Positions 1-11,800 of a stretch of DNA of 64,000 bases are shown piece after piece. The translations under genes and the position numbers were made by a program. Position 1 is the first letter of the stretch. Every line of letters starts with the position of its first letter. The notes under the pieces are model-generated. The model ran no database searches, was not told where the DNA came from, and was given only the letters and a program-made list of their open reading frames with translations. Source of the stretch: Hybos culiciformis (taxonomy: Eukaryota > Arthropoda > Insecta > Diptera > Hybotidae); assembly GCA_964007475.1 (NCBI GenBank), contig OZ023274.1:82409303-82473302 (forward strand), given 5' to 3'.

Positions 1-224
1 TTTTTCTCTATAATAAAAATCTGCAAATCTTCTCATTCTAAAAAAAGGAAAAAAAAAAGATTTAGATATAATATAGCTAAAGATACACATAACTTATTTT
101 CAGATTCAACAGGTTGTTTGAGAAATATTCTCTTCCAAAATGGACCGAAAAAAAAAATTATAATTTGTCGTTAAAAAAAAAAAACGAATAAATTTGAAAA
201 ATATTTATACATATATATACTTAC
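1..224 (-). other. Start of cadherin intron
   Basis: This is minus-strand intron sequence after the donor at 224. It is almost pure A/T with poly-A runs on the plus strand. No further exon is visible before the window edge. Confidence 0.7.
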
Positions 225-776
225 AGTTAAATCTTCTGACATTGATTCATCATATTTAGCTTTATTAAAAACTGGTGGATTATCATTAATATCCTCGATA
301 ATTACTTTAAATGTGCAAACATCATCGAGAGCCGGTCGTCCGTTATCTGTAGCTCTTACAGTAACATAGATTTCTTTTTCATAAATCGGTTCATCGCGAT
401 CAAATGTATGCGCTGTTGTTATAACACCAGTTTTCGGATCGATACGAAATTTCGGTCGTTCAGCTGGTGCCTGAACAAATGAATAATTAATTGTTTGTGA
501 TTCATCCGGATCTTCGGCTTGCACCCGAATAACGAATGTATTTGGCGGTTGCTCCTCCCGCACCGATGGAGCATATTCTTTGCATTCAAGAAAATATGGC
601 CTTCGATTGTCACGCGTTTGTATCCATGAATTCCCGTTTGAGTATACTGAATTTGAATCACGTCGATTGCGATGGTCAACGATTGACTTTTGACCCGTCA
701 CCGTTACAAATAAATGACTAGTTATAACTATTAATATAATTGCAATTAAATTTAAATGTGACCATCGTAATGCCAT
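225..776 (-). CDS. Cadherin, first coding exon (neural-cadherin-like), partial
   Basis: Seen: 184 codons run from an ATG at 776-774 to a phase-0 splice donor (GTAAGT on the minus strand, 224-219). Residues 1-28 form a signal peptide (MALRWSHLNLIAIILIVITS then HLFVTVTG). Residues 59-170 form one cadherin repeat carrying the calcium-ligand motifs: EEQ near 74, DPDE near 89, DRDEP near 126, ATDNGRP near 142 and DINDNPPVF at 162-170. A second repeat starts with YDESMSEDL. Known: such repeats mediate calcium-dependent cell adhesion outside the plasma membrane. Inference: the wording of the repeat (RRPYFLECKEYAPSV, VTVRATDNGRPALDDVCTFK) suggests the insect N-cadherin group, but other large cadherins are possible. 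In-frame ATGs at 833 and 806 would add 19 or 10 residues before the hydrophobic stretch; 776 was chosen because it gives a normal signal peptide. The remaining exons, including transmembrane and cytoplasmic parts, lie beyond the left edge. Confidence 0.8.
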
Positions 777-833
777 AAATTCGGGCAATACATTTATTAT
801 TATATTCATTTTTAATTTTATTTTTGTTAACAT

Positions 834-3800
834 TTTAAATTTTTAAATTTTCTTTTTTTTAACTAAATATTATTTTTATTTTAATATTCATTTAAATTTA
901 TATTATAATTACCTATCTCATTAAAGTTAGGTAGATATATAGGTAGACTAAAATTTATTAGGAATTTAAATTTTTACACTTTTCTTTCTTATTCAATATT
1001 TGTTTAAGGTTTATTAAAAATTATAGAATTTTATCAAACGATATTTGTTTAAAACACTTAGAATTCTTTTGGAAAGCTTATTAATTTTTTATTTCAAGCT
1101 TTTGTACCTATTTTCACTTTAATAATTTTTCTGAGCTTCTTCTTTCATGTATCTGGAAGCTTTTATTTATCATTAAAAACTCAGATAAGTTGTTTTTTTT
1201 TTATTATCTTTCACAGAATTAAACAAAATAATAACTTTAATTATGTTTTAACTAGGTTGATACCAATAATTGGTTTTCTTAAATTCTGCTGACAATTCTA
1301 ATTATAATGTTAAGATACTAAATGTTGGCAAATTGAATTTCTTTTTAATAAAAAATTTTACTTCCGGTTAATTAATTAATTTTTCAATAATCAATTCGAT
1401 TTTGTACTTTTGTTAGGTGTTTTATAATCCAAATAGGTTTTTTTTTTTTAAAGTTACTTGGTTAAATTAGGTAACTAGGTATAATACCTAGAATTTATGA
1501 TAGTAATTATTCTATTATTATCATGATTTTTTTTTTTTATGTTATTATGTGGATACCTAAATATATCTAGGTATTATTTATTTATTTTTATTGCTTAGTA
1601 CCTAGGTAGGTGTATAATTTTTTTTTCCAATTTTGTTTTGAATTATCAGATATACCTAAATTAAGGCAACGGTTTAGTTAAATAATTTTTGTAAATAAAA
1701 TCTAATTTTTTGTTATCTTATCTTTGTTACCTATAAATTATAACAAATTTTTTGCACTTTTAACTTTTAATAATTTATATTTTACTTTAAATTGCTATTT
1801 TAAGGCACCACTTTTTTAGAATATGTTTATTTTTTAGTTTCAAGTTGTTTTTTTTTTGTTTGTTTATTTTTGAATAGTTAGATAGATGCAGATAAGTTTG
1901 TTAGAACAAATCGTTTAGGTTACCTGGGTAGGTAGTTAGAGTTATATTTTCTTAATTCTTCACTTTAATCTGAAATTATAGGAAAATTAATTTTATTATA
2001 GATTATTGGAAATTATTGTTTGTGTTTAAGGAGATGACATTTTGAATACCTAATTGTTTTATTTAATTTGAATAATTAATTAGATAGAATGCTAAGGTAG
2101 GTAAGTGTAGCCGGTTAACTAGATTCAGAACCAAAATGTAACTATTAAAAATAAAAACGACCAAAATATAAACTAGCCATCATGAAAAATATACGGCTTT
2201 CCACAAAAACAATAATTTCCAACAAAATAAAAAAATTTTAATTTTATTATTTTAATTTTATTTTTTTTAACTAATTAAGTATAATTCGAAAATTATTCAT
2301 ATTTTTCACATTTTAATTGAATTTTTATTGAAAAAAAAAAAAATTAAAATTTTATTAATTTTTTTTCCAAATTCCAAATAAGTTGTGCTCCTACTAATCC
2401 ACTTTGACTCTACTGCATATTACGATGATAAATATTAATTGAAAAATATAAAAATTAAATAAATATTAAAATGAAATCATCAACATCAAAATCATCATTC
2501 AATTTCAATAATTAATAAATTTTAAAATTTCAAATATTTATTTATATTTTTATGTTTACATTTGAATTTGTTATGTTTACAAAAATTAGAGAATAATAAA
2601 ACAAAAAAAAAAAGATAAAATAAAGGCCAGAGATCCATCAGCCAAAAATTTTAACGGTAATGCATTTTCTTTTTTTTTTTTTAAATTAAAAATATATTTT
2701 ATTTTAATTAGTTATTTTATTATTATTAAATATTTTCACTTTGTTTTTTCTTTCAAATTGAATTTTTATTTAAAATTTTTTTTTTCATTGGATTTAGAAA
2801 TTTAGTCGGTGCTTCGCTTTTGCTTGCATTTAATTTTTTTTTTTTTTTAATTAAATGAATGTAATGATGATGATGATGATGTTGATGACGAAAAAAACAA
2901 GAAAACCGGTCGTCGCAACTGTACAGGTAAAAAAAATTTTATTATTAACAGGTAAGCAAAACACACACACAACCAAAAATTAGCTTTGTGTTGGCGAGAT
3001 TTGTTTAAAAAAAAAAAAATTATTTTTTAATTAAAAATTTCTTCATTTTGCAATTAATTTACCATTTTCAAAATAATTATGTTTAAAATAAATTTTCTTT
3101 CTTTTATTAATTAAATAAATATTTATATTTGATTTTTATATTTAAAAAAAAAATAAATTAGAAACTATTGCTGTGAAAAAAAAAAGTTTAAACAAATAAA
3201 CTGTTCATTAAATTTAATAAACCGCACTCGTTCGTTTTCAGCAAATCCGACTTCTCCAATAAAAATCCAAAATAAAACTGAGAAAAAAATTTTCTCTTTT
3301 CCAATTCCCTTTTTCACTTTCGTCGTTTGTTTTTTTCTATTTCTTTCTGTACTGTTTCTGTAATTTACAGAGAATTGCAGCAAAGCAACAGTGGGATAGA
3401 ACGAAATAGAAAGAATTAAAAGAAAAAGCAAAACATATGGATGAAATAAAAACAAACTACTTTGTAGAAAGAGAGAAAAAAATTTCCTCAGGGTATATTT
3501 TCGAATTTTCGAATTTCAAATCATGGTCATGTTTTTATTGCTGTACAAGAAGTTGGTTGTATATAAAATTGTTATCAGTAATACGGCAACGTCATATTTG
3601 ATATTTTACTGAAACTGACCACTGATCATGGTATCTCTTAACAATAACGTATTTAATTAAGTATGCAATTTATTATTATGAAAAAATATCAAATCAACAG
3701 TATATAATGCAAATAGTTTTTTTTACCCTTTTATTAACTTAACAGTACACATTAAAATATTGAATTATGTTTTATAATGCAACTAATTTAACTGTTGCGA

Positions 3801-4869
3801 ATATTTGTGCATAAAAAACTCAAAACCTCCAAATCATAATACTCATTCATTAAGTTTTAGCTGTAAGATTTATTCTCCTCAAAAATATAAACGAATTTTT
3901 TAACATAGGTAAACAATAGACAGGTAGGTACCTACTACCTAATTTCACTTTTAATACGATGATATTCTTTAAAGAAAAAAAATTGTTTGTAGAACATAAC
4001 TTCAGCAGAAAGCAACTTTCTTCACTCAATTACATAACTCGGACAAAGGTAGTGGTTTGAATCTAAATGTGAAAAAATGAAACATTGGGCAAATGATTAT
4101 ACATTTGTAGTTTGTAGTTTGTTTAAATTTAATGACGATAAAATTTTTCGCTAAAAAAAATTCACAACATGGGTTCGTGAAAATGATAAGAACAGTTTTA
4201 ATTTTTTTTTTATTAGTATAAACCGTTTAAAGTTTGGAAGCCATAGATTTGGTATAAATATTTGTTCAAGTTTTATGTGCATTTTTTGTGTTTCAGGTTT
4301 CAGGTTTATTTTACTTTTTTATTTTGTTGATTTCTATTTCAATATAAAAATAAGTTTTTCATATAAAAATATTAAGTTCTATCATATATGTAAAATTATA
4401 AATAAAATATCTCAGTAAAAGAAGCATACCTAAACTCTGTATAAAATTATATTGTATTTAATGTATATATAGTATCTAATATTAAAATAAATAAAGATTT
4501 GAATTGAATTGAGAGTATTTTAATACTTATAAATTACAAGTTTTTTAATTTGTTCCAATAATAAGCTTCATCTATATATATTTTAAAAATCTAAAACACC
4601 TGGTGATAGGTAGGTATATCATTAATTCTGGCACTAAGGTACGTGCATTAAATTGTTTCTAATAAAATATTTTTTTATACAAATATGTAATGTATCTAAT
4701 TTAACTGAAACTTAAAATTTTAATTTAATTTAAATAAAACTCAATCAATCTAAAGTGGAACTTTAATTTTGGTGCAAATTGTTAAGTCGTGTGACTTTGA
4801 TTCTTAACCAAAATATAAACATATTTAAGTTTATTCCGTGAAAAGGGCCCTTAGTGGAATAATATTTAA
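834..4869. other. AT-rich spacer upstream of the cadherin start
   Basis: About 4 kb of A/T-rich DNA with no supported gene. It should contain the 5' UTR, perhaps a 5' intron, and the promoter of the minus-strand cadherin, but no core promoter could be placed reliably. It is unusually rich in TAGGTA/TACCTA words (near 930-950, 1465-1495, 1545-1615, 2095-2105, 3925-3945). A short (GAT)n run lies near 2862-2888. The stretch 3200-3430 has somewhat higher GC, but its open frames are not protein-like. A 10-bp palindrome, AAGGGCCCTT, lies near 4843, just before the foldback element. Confidence 0.5.
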
Positions 4870-5298
4870 GGTACTTTTCCGTTAGCCGGGCGCTTTTTGC
4901 GGCGCAAAAAATTTTACGGCGCAAATTACGGCGCCAAAAATGTTAGTGAAAACTTATATGGTAATTTAAAATGAATAGTTTTTTCGTGTATCGGAGGACG
5001 GCTGCCGCCTCCCCCGAACCCCCTAGTGCACTTTTTTATTTTTTATTATTTTGCCTTGACGCGCTTCGCGCGATGCGAATGGGACAGGGACTGTTGTGCA
5101 GAAATTTACAGGATACCCGTCCCATTCGCATCGCGCGAAGCGCGCCAAGGCAAAATAAAAAAAAAAAAAAAAAGGTGTACACGAAAAAACTATTCATTTT
5201 AAATTACCATAAGTTTTCACTAACATTTTTCGCGCCATACATGTGCGCCGTAAAATTTTTTTGCGCCGCAAAAAGCGCCCGGCTAACGGAAAAGTACC
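4870..5298. mobile_element. Foldback/MITE, 429 bp, GC-rich nested inverted repeat
   Basis: The element starts GGTACTTTTCCGTTAGCCGG and ends with its reverse complement (CCGGCTAACGGAAAAGTACC). The inverted match continues inward through GCGCTTTTTGCGGCGCAAAA, an AAAATTTTACGGCGC-type block, and TTAGTGAAAACTTATATGGT against ACCATAAGTTTTCACTAA. A second inverted pair lies inside (TTTTGCCTTGACGCGCTTCG against CGAAGCGCGCCAAGGCAAAA) around a loop near 5090-5120, so almost the whole element can fold on itself. One part is unpaired: the left arm has an extra GC-rich stretch near 4993-5030. No convincing target duplication was found. It has no coding capacity; the 113-codon open frame across it is an artefact of the repeat. 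GC is far above the flanks, indicating an inserted sequence. Confidence 0.85.
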
Positions 5299-5362
5299 AT
5301 TTTTATTTTTGATTTCTTTATATAAAGAGAATTGTAAATAAGTTATTTTTTTTAATTTTAAT

Positions 5363-5676
5363 CAGAGCTTCGAACCGGCACCGAACCGAAAACCGAAGAC
5401 CGGAAAAGACCGGAATTTATAACCAAACCGTAACCGTAACTGAACCCAAATATTCTAAATACAAAAATCCGTAACCTTAACCGGAACGAAATTTCTTTTC
5501 GGTTTTTTTTTGTTCTTTTTCGTTCCTTTTTCGTTCCTTAAACAAGAAAAAAATTAAAAATTGAACCTAACCGGAACGAAATTTAAATTTTCAAAACCGA
5601 AACGTAACCCGAAACGATAAAATTTTATGAACGAAACCGAAAACCGGAACGAAATAAATTGCGGTTCGAAACTCTG
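5363..5676. mobile_element. hAT-type MITE, 314 bp, with 8-bp target duplication
   Basis: Terminal inverted repeats CAGAGCTTCGAACCG and CGGTTCGAAACTCTG match over 15 bp with one mismatch. They are flanked by perfect 8-bp direct repeats ATTTTAAT at 5355-5362 and 5677-5684. Known: an 8-bp duplication plus CAG...CTG ends is the signature of hAT transposons. The interior has no open frame. It consists of repeated ACCGAA/CCGGAACGAAAT words (near 5478, 5571 and 5642) and a central stretch in the opposite orientation (TTTTTCGTTCC repeats), so it is non-autonomous. Confidence 0.9.
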
Positions 5677-5844
5677 ATTTTAATAAATAAGTTTATGAAT
5701 CCATTGATACAAAATTCATAGCTTTAGCACAGGTATTCTTACAAGTTTTCCAATAAATCAAATATGAGAAATATATAATGCATTTTTGTTTTCATACGAG
5801 TATACTGTGATTACAGAATATAAGTCCTTTTTCAGACGAGGATA

Positions 5845-6185
5845 TTGCATCACTGTATTATGAATAGCATAACATTATGCTACATTTGTATATACAATTT
5901 TTGTAATATATATTTTGTGAAAAAAAAAACAATTTTTCTTAGCATAAGTGTCCAGGAAACTCAATTAAATACCGTGGATACGAAATTTAATATATGGAAT
6001 CCTTACGGAATATCATCGATGAAGCTGATTATCTTTGTGTATTTTTAATCAATGGTAATGTACAAAGAATTTACAAAATTTATGATTTCAAAATTATTGT
6101 TAAATTTGTGCAACACACGGAATCTTCAATTCAAGTCTTTCTTTGGACATCTTTGAATGGGAATAAAATCAGGGTCTTAAATTAG
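5845..6185 (+). other. Overlapping small open frames, not called as genes
   Basis: Two overlapping plus-strand frames (67 and 63 codons) lie in AT-rich DNA right of the hAT MITE. Their translations are Ile/Phe/Tyr-rich with no motif, no splice context and no start context, so they are listed only to account for the stretch. Confidence 0.3.
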
Positions 6186-7294
6186 TGTACATATTTGAAC
6201 CAACACAATGATGTTGTAAACCTATTTTGATTCACCAAAATGTAAAAAAGAAAAATATCCCTTTTATGTTGCGGAAAAAAAAAGAAAACAAATGTAAATA
6301 ATATTTTTACTACAAAAGTATATATCTTATTTATTTAAAAATTTATCTTCTAGTTCGTACTCTTTTTTTTTTTTTTTACATAAAAATTAATTATATAAAA
6401 GTTTATTTACATTGCTTTTATATAATTTTTTTTTTCATTATTTAAAAAAAAATTATTATTAAAATAAAATATTTACAGAATTTTCCTATCAAAATGAAAG
6501 AAAAAAAAGTGATATTTTTTTTTCGATTCCATTTTTTATAATTAGAATGTGTATAATTAAAATTATGTAAAATTAGTTTTTGGATGTATATAGATGTTAG
6601 ATTTTTTCCTTGTAATTTTGATATCCAAAATAATTTTATATTTTATAATTATAAATACGTGTAACAATTTTTAAAAATATCACTAAAAAATATTTGGTTA
6701 AATGATCTATGTAAGTTAGTTCGTGCATAATGTATGTAACATAATATGTAGTAAGCATTTTACATAAATCCTTGCGGTTGTTTTTTTTTACGATACAAAG
6801 TTTTAGAAATTATGTACCTTGAACCCCAAGTCTTAAACGGTTACAACAGAAAGCAAAATTTTTATGCTGAAATAATATATATATGCTTTATCAATTTGCG
6901 TAATTCAAATCTTCTCTTTTATGAGTTTTTTAAAAATATAGATGTGAAAAATATATAGTTATATAGTTTTCAATTCAATTTACTTTTATTGAGTTTATCT
7001 ATTGATCTAATGCAGTATTATGCTCGTTGGTATTCTGACTTTAGAATAATTAACAACATCTGTTAAAATATTGGGGCTATTAATTTTCCATTCTATATTT
7101 TTTAAGATAGAATTTAAATATTCTCACAAAAAGATGGTGCGAAATCAAAATAGCAAAAATATGCATAAAAAAGTAAGGATGTTTTGGAATATTACAGAAT
7201 CGATGTGAGCTTCTTCTATATATAAAAAAATGTTAACAAAATTATACATATAAATAAATATGTAGTTAATTTTTAAAGTTAAATACATCTCTAA

Positions 7295-7295
<1 letters not shown>

Positions 7296-7361
<66 letters not shown>
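7296..7361. repeat. (TA)n microsatellite
   Basis: An uninterrupted run of about 33 TA dinucleotides, self-complementary and likely polymorphic in length. Confidence 0.97.
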
Positions 7362-7368
<7 letters not shown>

Positions 7369-8665
7369 GTTTGAAATTTTGTTTCAGAAATAATTACATG
7401 CAATATACATATAATAAAGAATAATTCCAATATTTTCAATTAAAAATTGTCCATAAAACGATCTATAGTTTTCCTCAAATAACCATAATATTTTTTAAGT
7501 GATCCAATGACGTTATCAAAACATAAAATAATTTTTAAGCCTAAACATAATTTTTTTTTTCTAAAAGTAATTTTTTAACACTTTTAAATAATACTTTTCA
7601 GATTTTTCTTCTAGTGAAGTTATACATTTTTTTTTTATAATTTCTTATAATCACTAGTTATTTTCTATGTAAAAGTAACATTTTTTTACATTGTTTTAAC
7701 AAGATATTTTTATTCGTTTTAAGACATATGTATATTGGTCTTTTTTAATGAATAAACATTTTTTTTATGATTTACATGGATTACGAAATAATTTACAATG
7801 AAAATGATTTTATTTTTTCTTCAAATTAGATGAGTAATTTTACTTGTTTAAATAATCAAAAATTGATAAAAAAAAAATAATAAATTAATATATCTTAAGT
7901 CCACACACATGTGTATTTTCAGAAAATGCATCTATATATTAGGATTAAGTTTTGTGGACGTAAAAAGTTTTGGTAACTTTCATGATATAGGATTTCATTT
8001 CTTATAAAGTTGTAAATAATTAAATTATTGCTCTAAGTCCGGCCAAACATTTTTTCTTAATTAATCTATATTTTTAATGCAAAATGCTTGAAATTTAATT
8101 AATATGTGAAGTATTCATTAAGTTACGTTTTTCTATTGATGGGACCAATTGTCAATTCCACTATATTTTCAATCAGGTAGGAAGACTCTAATTTTACTAT
8201 TTATAAGTTCTTATAATATGTTCTTATACAATGTTGTACAAATATAAGTTTATGTTGTCATTTTGCATTAAAAAATATTTCTTACATTTTATTAATTGTA
8301 AATATCTCACAAGTCTTCGTAACTTTATTTAAAAATCCTCAATGGTGATTACAATGTAAATGTGAAAGCATTGCTTTTTTACTGTCTGCAGAATTATAAG
8401 AATTATTTGTAAAAATTCTCGGATACGATTAATAAAATAAGTTACATCGACTTGAAACCAATATTCGCTAACCGTACTGTAGCCATTAAGCAATATGTAC
8501 GACGTACACAGATATAGTCAGACACATATTGAGAACTTTTCCTAATTCGAAACATAATAATGGAATTATGTTAAGATTAAAGATTGACATTGTAAAAAAA
8601 GGAAAATAATGAATTTTTTTTAAGCTATATAAATAATTTTTTTTTGTCTTGAATTAAAGTAAAAT

Positions 8666-8863
8666 TTATGTAGCCGTCGCCGAACCATTACCATTACCCA
8701 TTTGTGGTCCTCGAGGCCGTATCATCATTACTGCTTTCTTTAATGTATAATCCCATCCACGCCAACGGAACCATACAATACCCTGTCTCGCAGTTAAATC
8801 TTGAGGATCATGTAGATAAAGACCATTTAATCCACGACCACATGACTTCCACCACCATCCACC
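8666..8863 (-). CDS. FREP last coding exon
   Basis: The 198-nt exon follows a TATTTTCAG acceptor. It encodes GGWWWKSCGRGLNGLYL, then RQGIVWFRWRGWDYTLKKAV, then MMIRPRGPQMGNGNGSATAT and a TAA at 8668-8666. The usual N-terminal residues of the LNG motif are shortened (CGRGLNG), and the short Gly/Asn/Ser tail after MMIRPRG is variable in the family. Confidence 0.95.
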   Translation of the reverse strand, partial: GGWWWKSCGRGLNGLYLHDPQDLTARQGIVWFRWRGWDYTLKKAVMMIRPRGPQMGNGNGSATAT

Positions 8864-11800
8864 CTGAAAATAATAAATATTTTAGATATTCGGAAAAATG
8901 TAAAACAAATGACATCTATAGCAGAACATGTTTTGATTTAAAAACATTTTTGTTATTTATGTTATTATCCATTTTATATTACTTGTTCTTTTGAAAAATT
9001 ACTCATAGATATATGTATAAATTAAGATAAGTGATATTATAAATAAAATATACAATTTTTGTTTTTTTTTAATAAAAATATATTATTCTAGTTCTAGAAG
9101 ATAAACGAAACGGCGACGTAAATTTAAATGAATTTTAAATTCTCTTGTTCTGTACCGAGTAAGAAATTACTAAACTATTGAAGAAAAATTGATTTCAATA
9201 AGCTGTAAGTGTCATTTTATATTTCAAATGTTGTTAATGATTGTTACCTCATAACAAGTTTGTCGCTTAAGTCTTTCGTTTTTTTATAATGTAGTATTGT
9301 AGAATGTGCTTTCTTTTCAATATGCAATTATTAACAGTAGACGTAACAATCTATAGCATTATGAACTAGAACTAGCTAATGTTTTGTTGTACATATATTT
9401 GAAACATAAAAATTCATGAACTGTAGACGTCATAATTAAATTCAGATGAATAACTTGAAAAGATTTCTTGAAATTTCTACAAATCTGTGATCGTACATTA
9501 AAGAAACTTAATTTAAATTATCAAACGTGAAAATTAAGTGAACTTAAGTTATTGTAATAAATACGTTTATGTCCGAAAGATAAGTCATATTTAATTATAT
9601 TCAAAACATTATTTTAATTTTCAACTTATATGTACTTTATTGGTACAATACTTTTATTAAAATAAGTTTGAATTGTTGTTTTGATCAAACGACTTATTTA
9701 CCTTTAACATACTGGCACAATTTAATGAACTTCTATCATTATCTCGATTATAGGTTGAGAATGGACTGTTGTTTGAGCCATACCAAGGATCGTTCAATGA
9801 ATCACCTGCATTTCCTTCATAACCATCTATTTCTAATTTATAATAATCAGCTTCAGAATGAATTTTGAAATGTGAGTATTGAGCAAATCTAAAAATAGGA
9901 AAATATTAGTTTCAGATCAACCAAGAGTGCTTTGAGTTAACCTTTTATTTCCTTCAAAATCTTCTAATTCCACCCTCAATGAATAATCTTCATTATTTGT
10001 TAGCATATAAATATTCTCATTTCCTAACCAAAATTCTTTTGCTGGATCACCAAAACCATTTTTATAGTCAGACCAATCTCTGTTGAAATTTTCTCTAGGT
10101 TCACCATACTCGTCGCGTCTTTGTATTACCTATTGAAATATAAGTTCCAAATATTCTAAAGATTTCACAATTTTCCTAACCAAATTTTTGATGAAATTTC
10201 AATTTGATGATAGAGGAAGTAAGGTAAGAAATTTAATATAAATTTTTTGTCGTGAATTTATCGCATATTTAAAAAAAAGGAAATATATTTAATCTCATTT
10301 TGCATCATTAATTGTTGTAAAAATCATAGGAATCTTAAAACATAATTAATTCATAGGAGTTAAGTGGAGAAAAAATACTTAGTTCACGACAAGAATGAAA
10401 TTTACACACATAATGTATTCCATGATACAAGTCAATACCATTAAATCATTTTCGAACTAAAGTTAAAGAAATTTAATGGTGATCCATTCAGATCGCTCGT
10501 TTTAGTGGCGAAAAATGTAATGTTCCTTTTTACCATGATAGTATTTAATTAATCATAACATTAATTTCCAGAAATTTCCACGATGATATCATAAATAATT
10601 TAAATGATTATTTTTACAATTATTATCTGCTCTTAAATTTCTGAAAATAATTCCAAAGTCTATTTATAAAATGAGTTGAATGAACTATATAATGATCGGT
10701 TAGATTTATTTCAACTACCAATACTTACTGTCCAGCCACCATCAGCTATTTCTTGTTCGCAATAAACTTTTAAAAACCAATACGTTGTGCCCCTAATTTG
10801 TAAATAAAATACACCTGATTGTCTCATACCGGCATTCATTAAATCAACGCACGAGAAACCCTAAAATGATAATGAAAATAAGAAAAAAATTGCAACAATA
10901 TTATGTATTTCGATCAATCATCATCTTCATTATTTTTTCGTAACAAATCATATTGCATAGTTTTATTGGTGGATAAAATAAATATAAAATTTAAATTCCT
11001 CTTAAGATTCAGCCATTTCTAATCGGATGCAAGTATAATTTTTTTTTAAATGCGAACACCTTTGCTTTGTAAGAAAATAATTGAATTAATTCAAAATTTC
11101 TAACATCATAGCTTTCAATTTCAAGTAAAATTATTTTCAATAATTATTTTTAATTTTATTTGAAAATAAATGATTCATTTGATTGAATCTTGATAAACTG
11201 AAGAGAAATGAATCAATAAATTTTTTAATTTTATTTTTGAAGTATGTATATAAATTTTAATATTTTATTCGTGATTTAATTAAAATATTGGTTAGTTTTA
11301 ATTAAATTAATTTGGTTACATAAACATTTTTGATTTCTTTTTTCTTTTTTTAATATTATCAAATTTGTTTTCATTCAGACCTTAGTTTAACTTACCTATA
11401 CTTCATAAATATTGTAGGCAATTTATATTATGGAATACATTTGAAAATGCTATTTTTTATTTCATTTTGTTAAAATGTTATCATACAAGCAAATTTGTTT
11501 TTTAGTATTTTCAGACTTTTAACTATACTATGAAGTTTCAAAATTTGAGCAAATCGTAGGCATTAGAAGAAGAGTTACATTCAAATACTCCAGAATTCTT
11601 CGTTGTATTAATAATTAATCTATGCTTCATTCGTAAGGCTTGAGTTTCAAAATTAAAGATAGCGTGGCTTGAGACATGTATTTGTTTGTTATTAAAATAA
11701 ATTAACTATGAACGAAATTCACAGAAATGTAATATACTTAATAATTTATGTTCTGAATCTAAACCTTTCTTCTCAACATCTCAACCTACACACCTTGAAA

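Larger units (their letters stand above)
5685..8665. other. AT-rich intergenic spacer
   Basis: No supported gene. Small open frames at 5845-6185 are A/T-rich and do not look like protein. The right part should hold the 3' UTR of the minus-strand fibrinogen-related gene. AATAAA words on the minus strand occur near 8324-8329 and 8288-8293, but such words are common by chance here. Confidence 0.5.

Noticed and set aside
419..721. Two other open frames over the cadherin exon
   Set aside because: They are shadows of the cadherin frame and carry no domain.
3165..3455. 96-codon minus-strand frame with a hydrophobic start
   Set aside because: Low-complexity A/T and C/T-rich sequence; no splice or domain evidence, more likely 5' flanking DNA of the cadherin.
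4971..5312. 113-codon open frame on the plus strand
   Set aside because: It runs across both arms of the foldback element, and its composition reflects the inverted repeat.
8704..8994. Plus-strand open frame opposite the last FREP exon
   Set aside because: It is antisense to clear fibrinogen-domain coding sequence.
9668..9868. Plus-strand open frame rich in His/Tyr
   Set aside because: It is antisense shadow of the FREP exon at 9702-9888.
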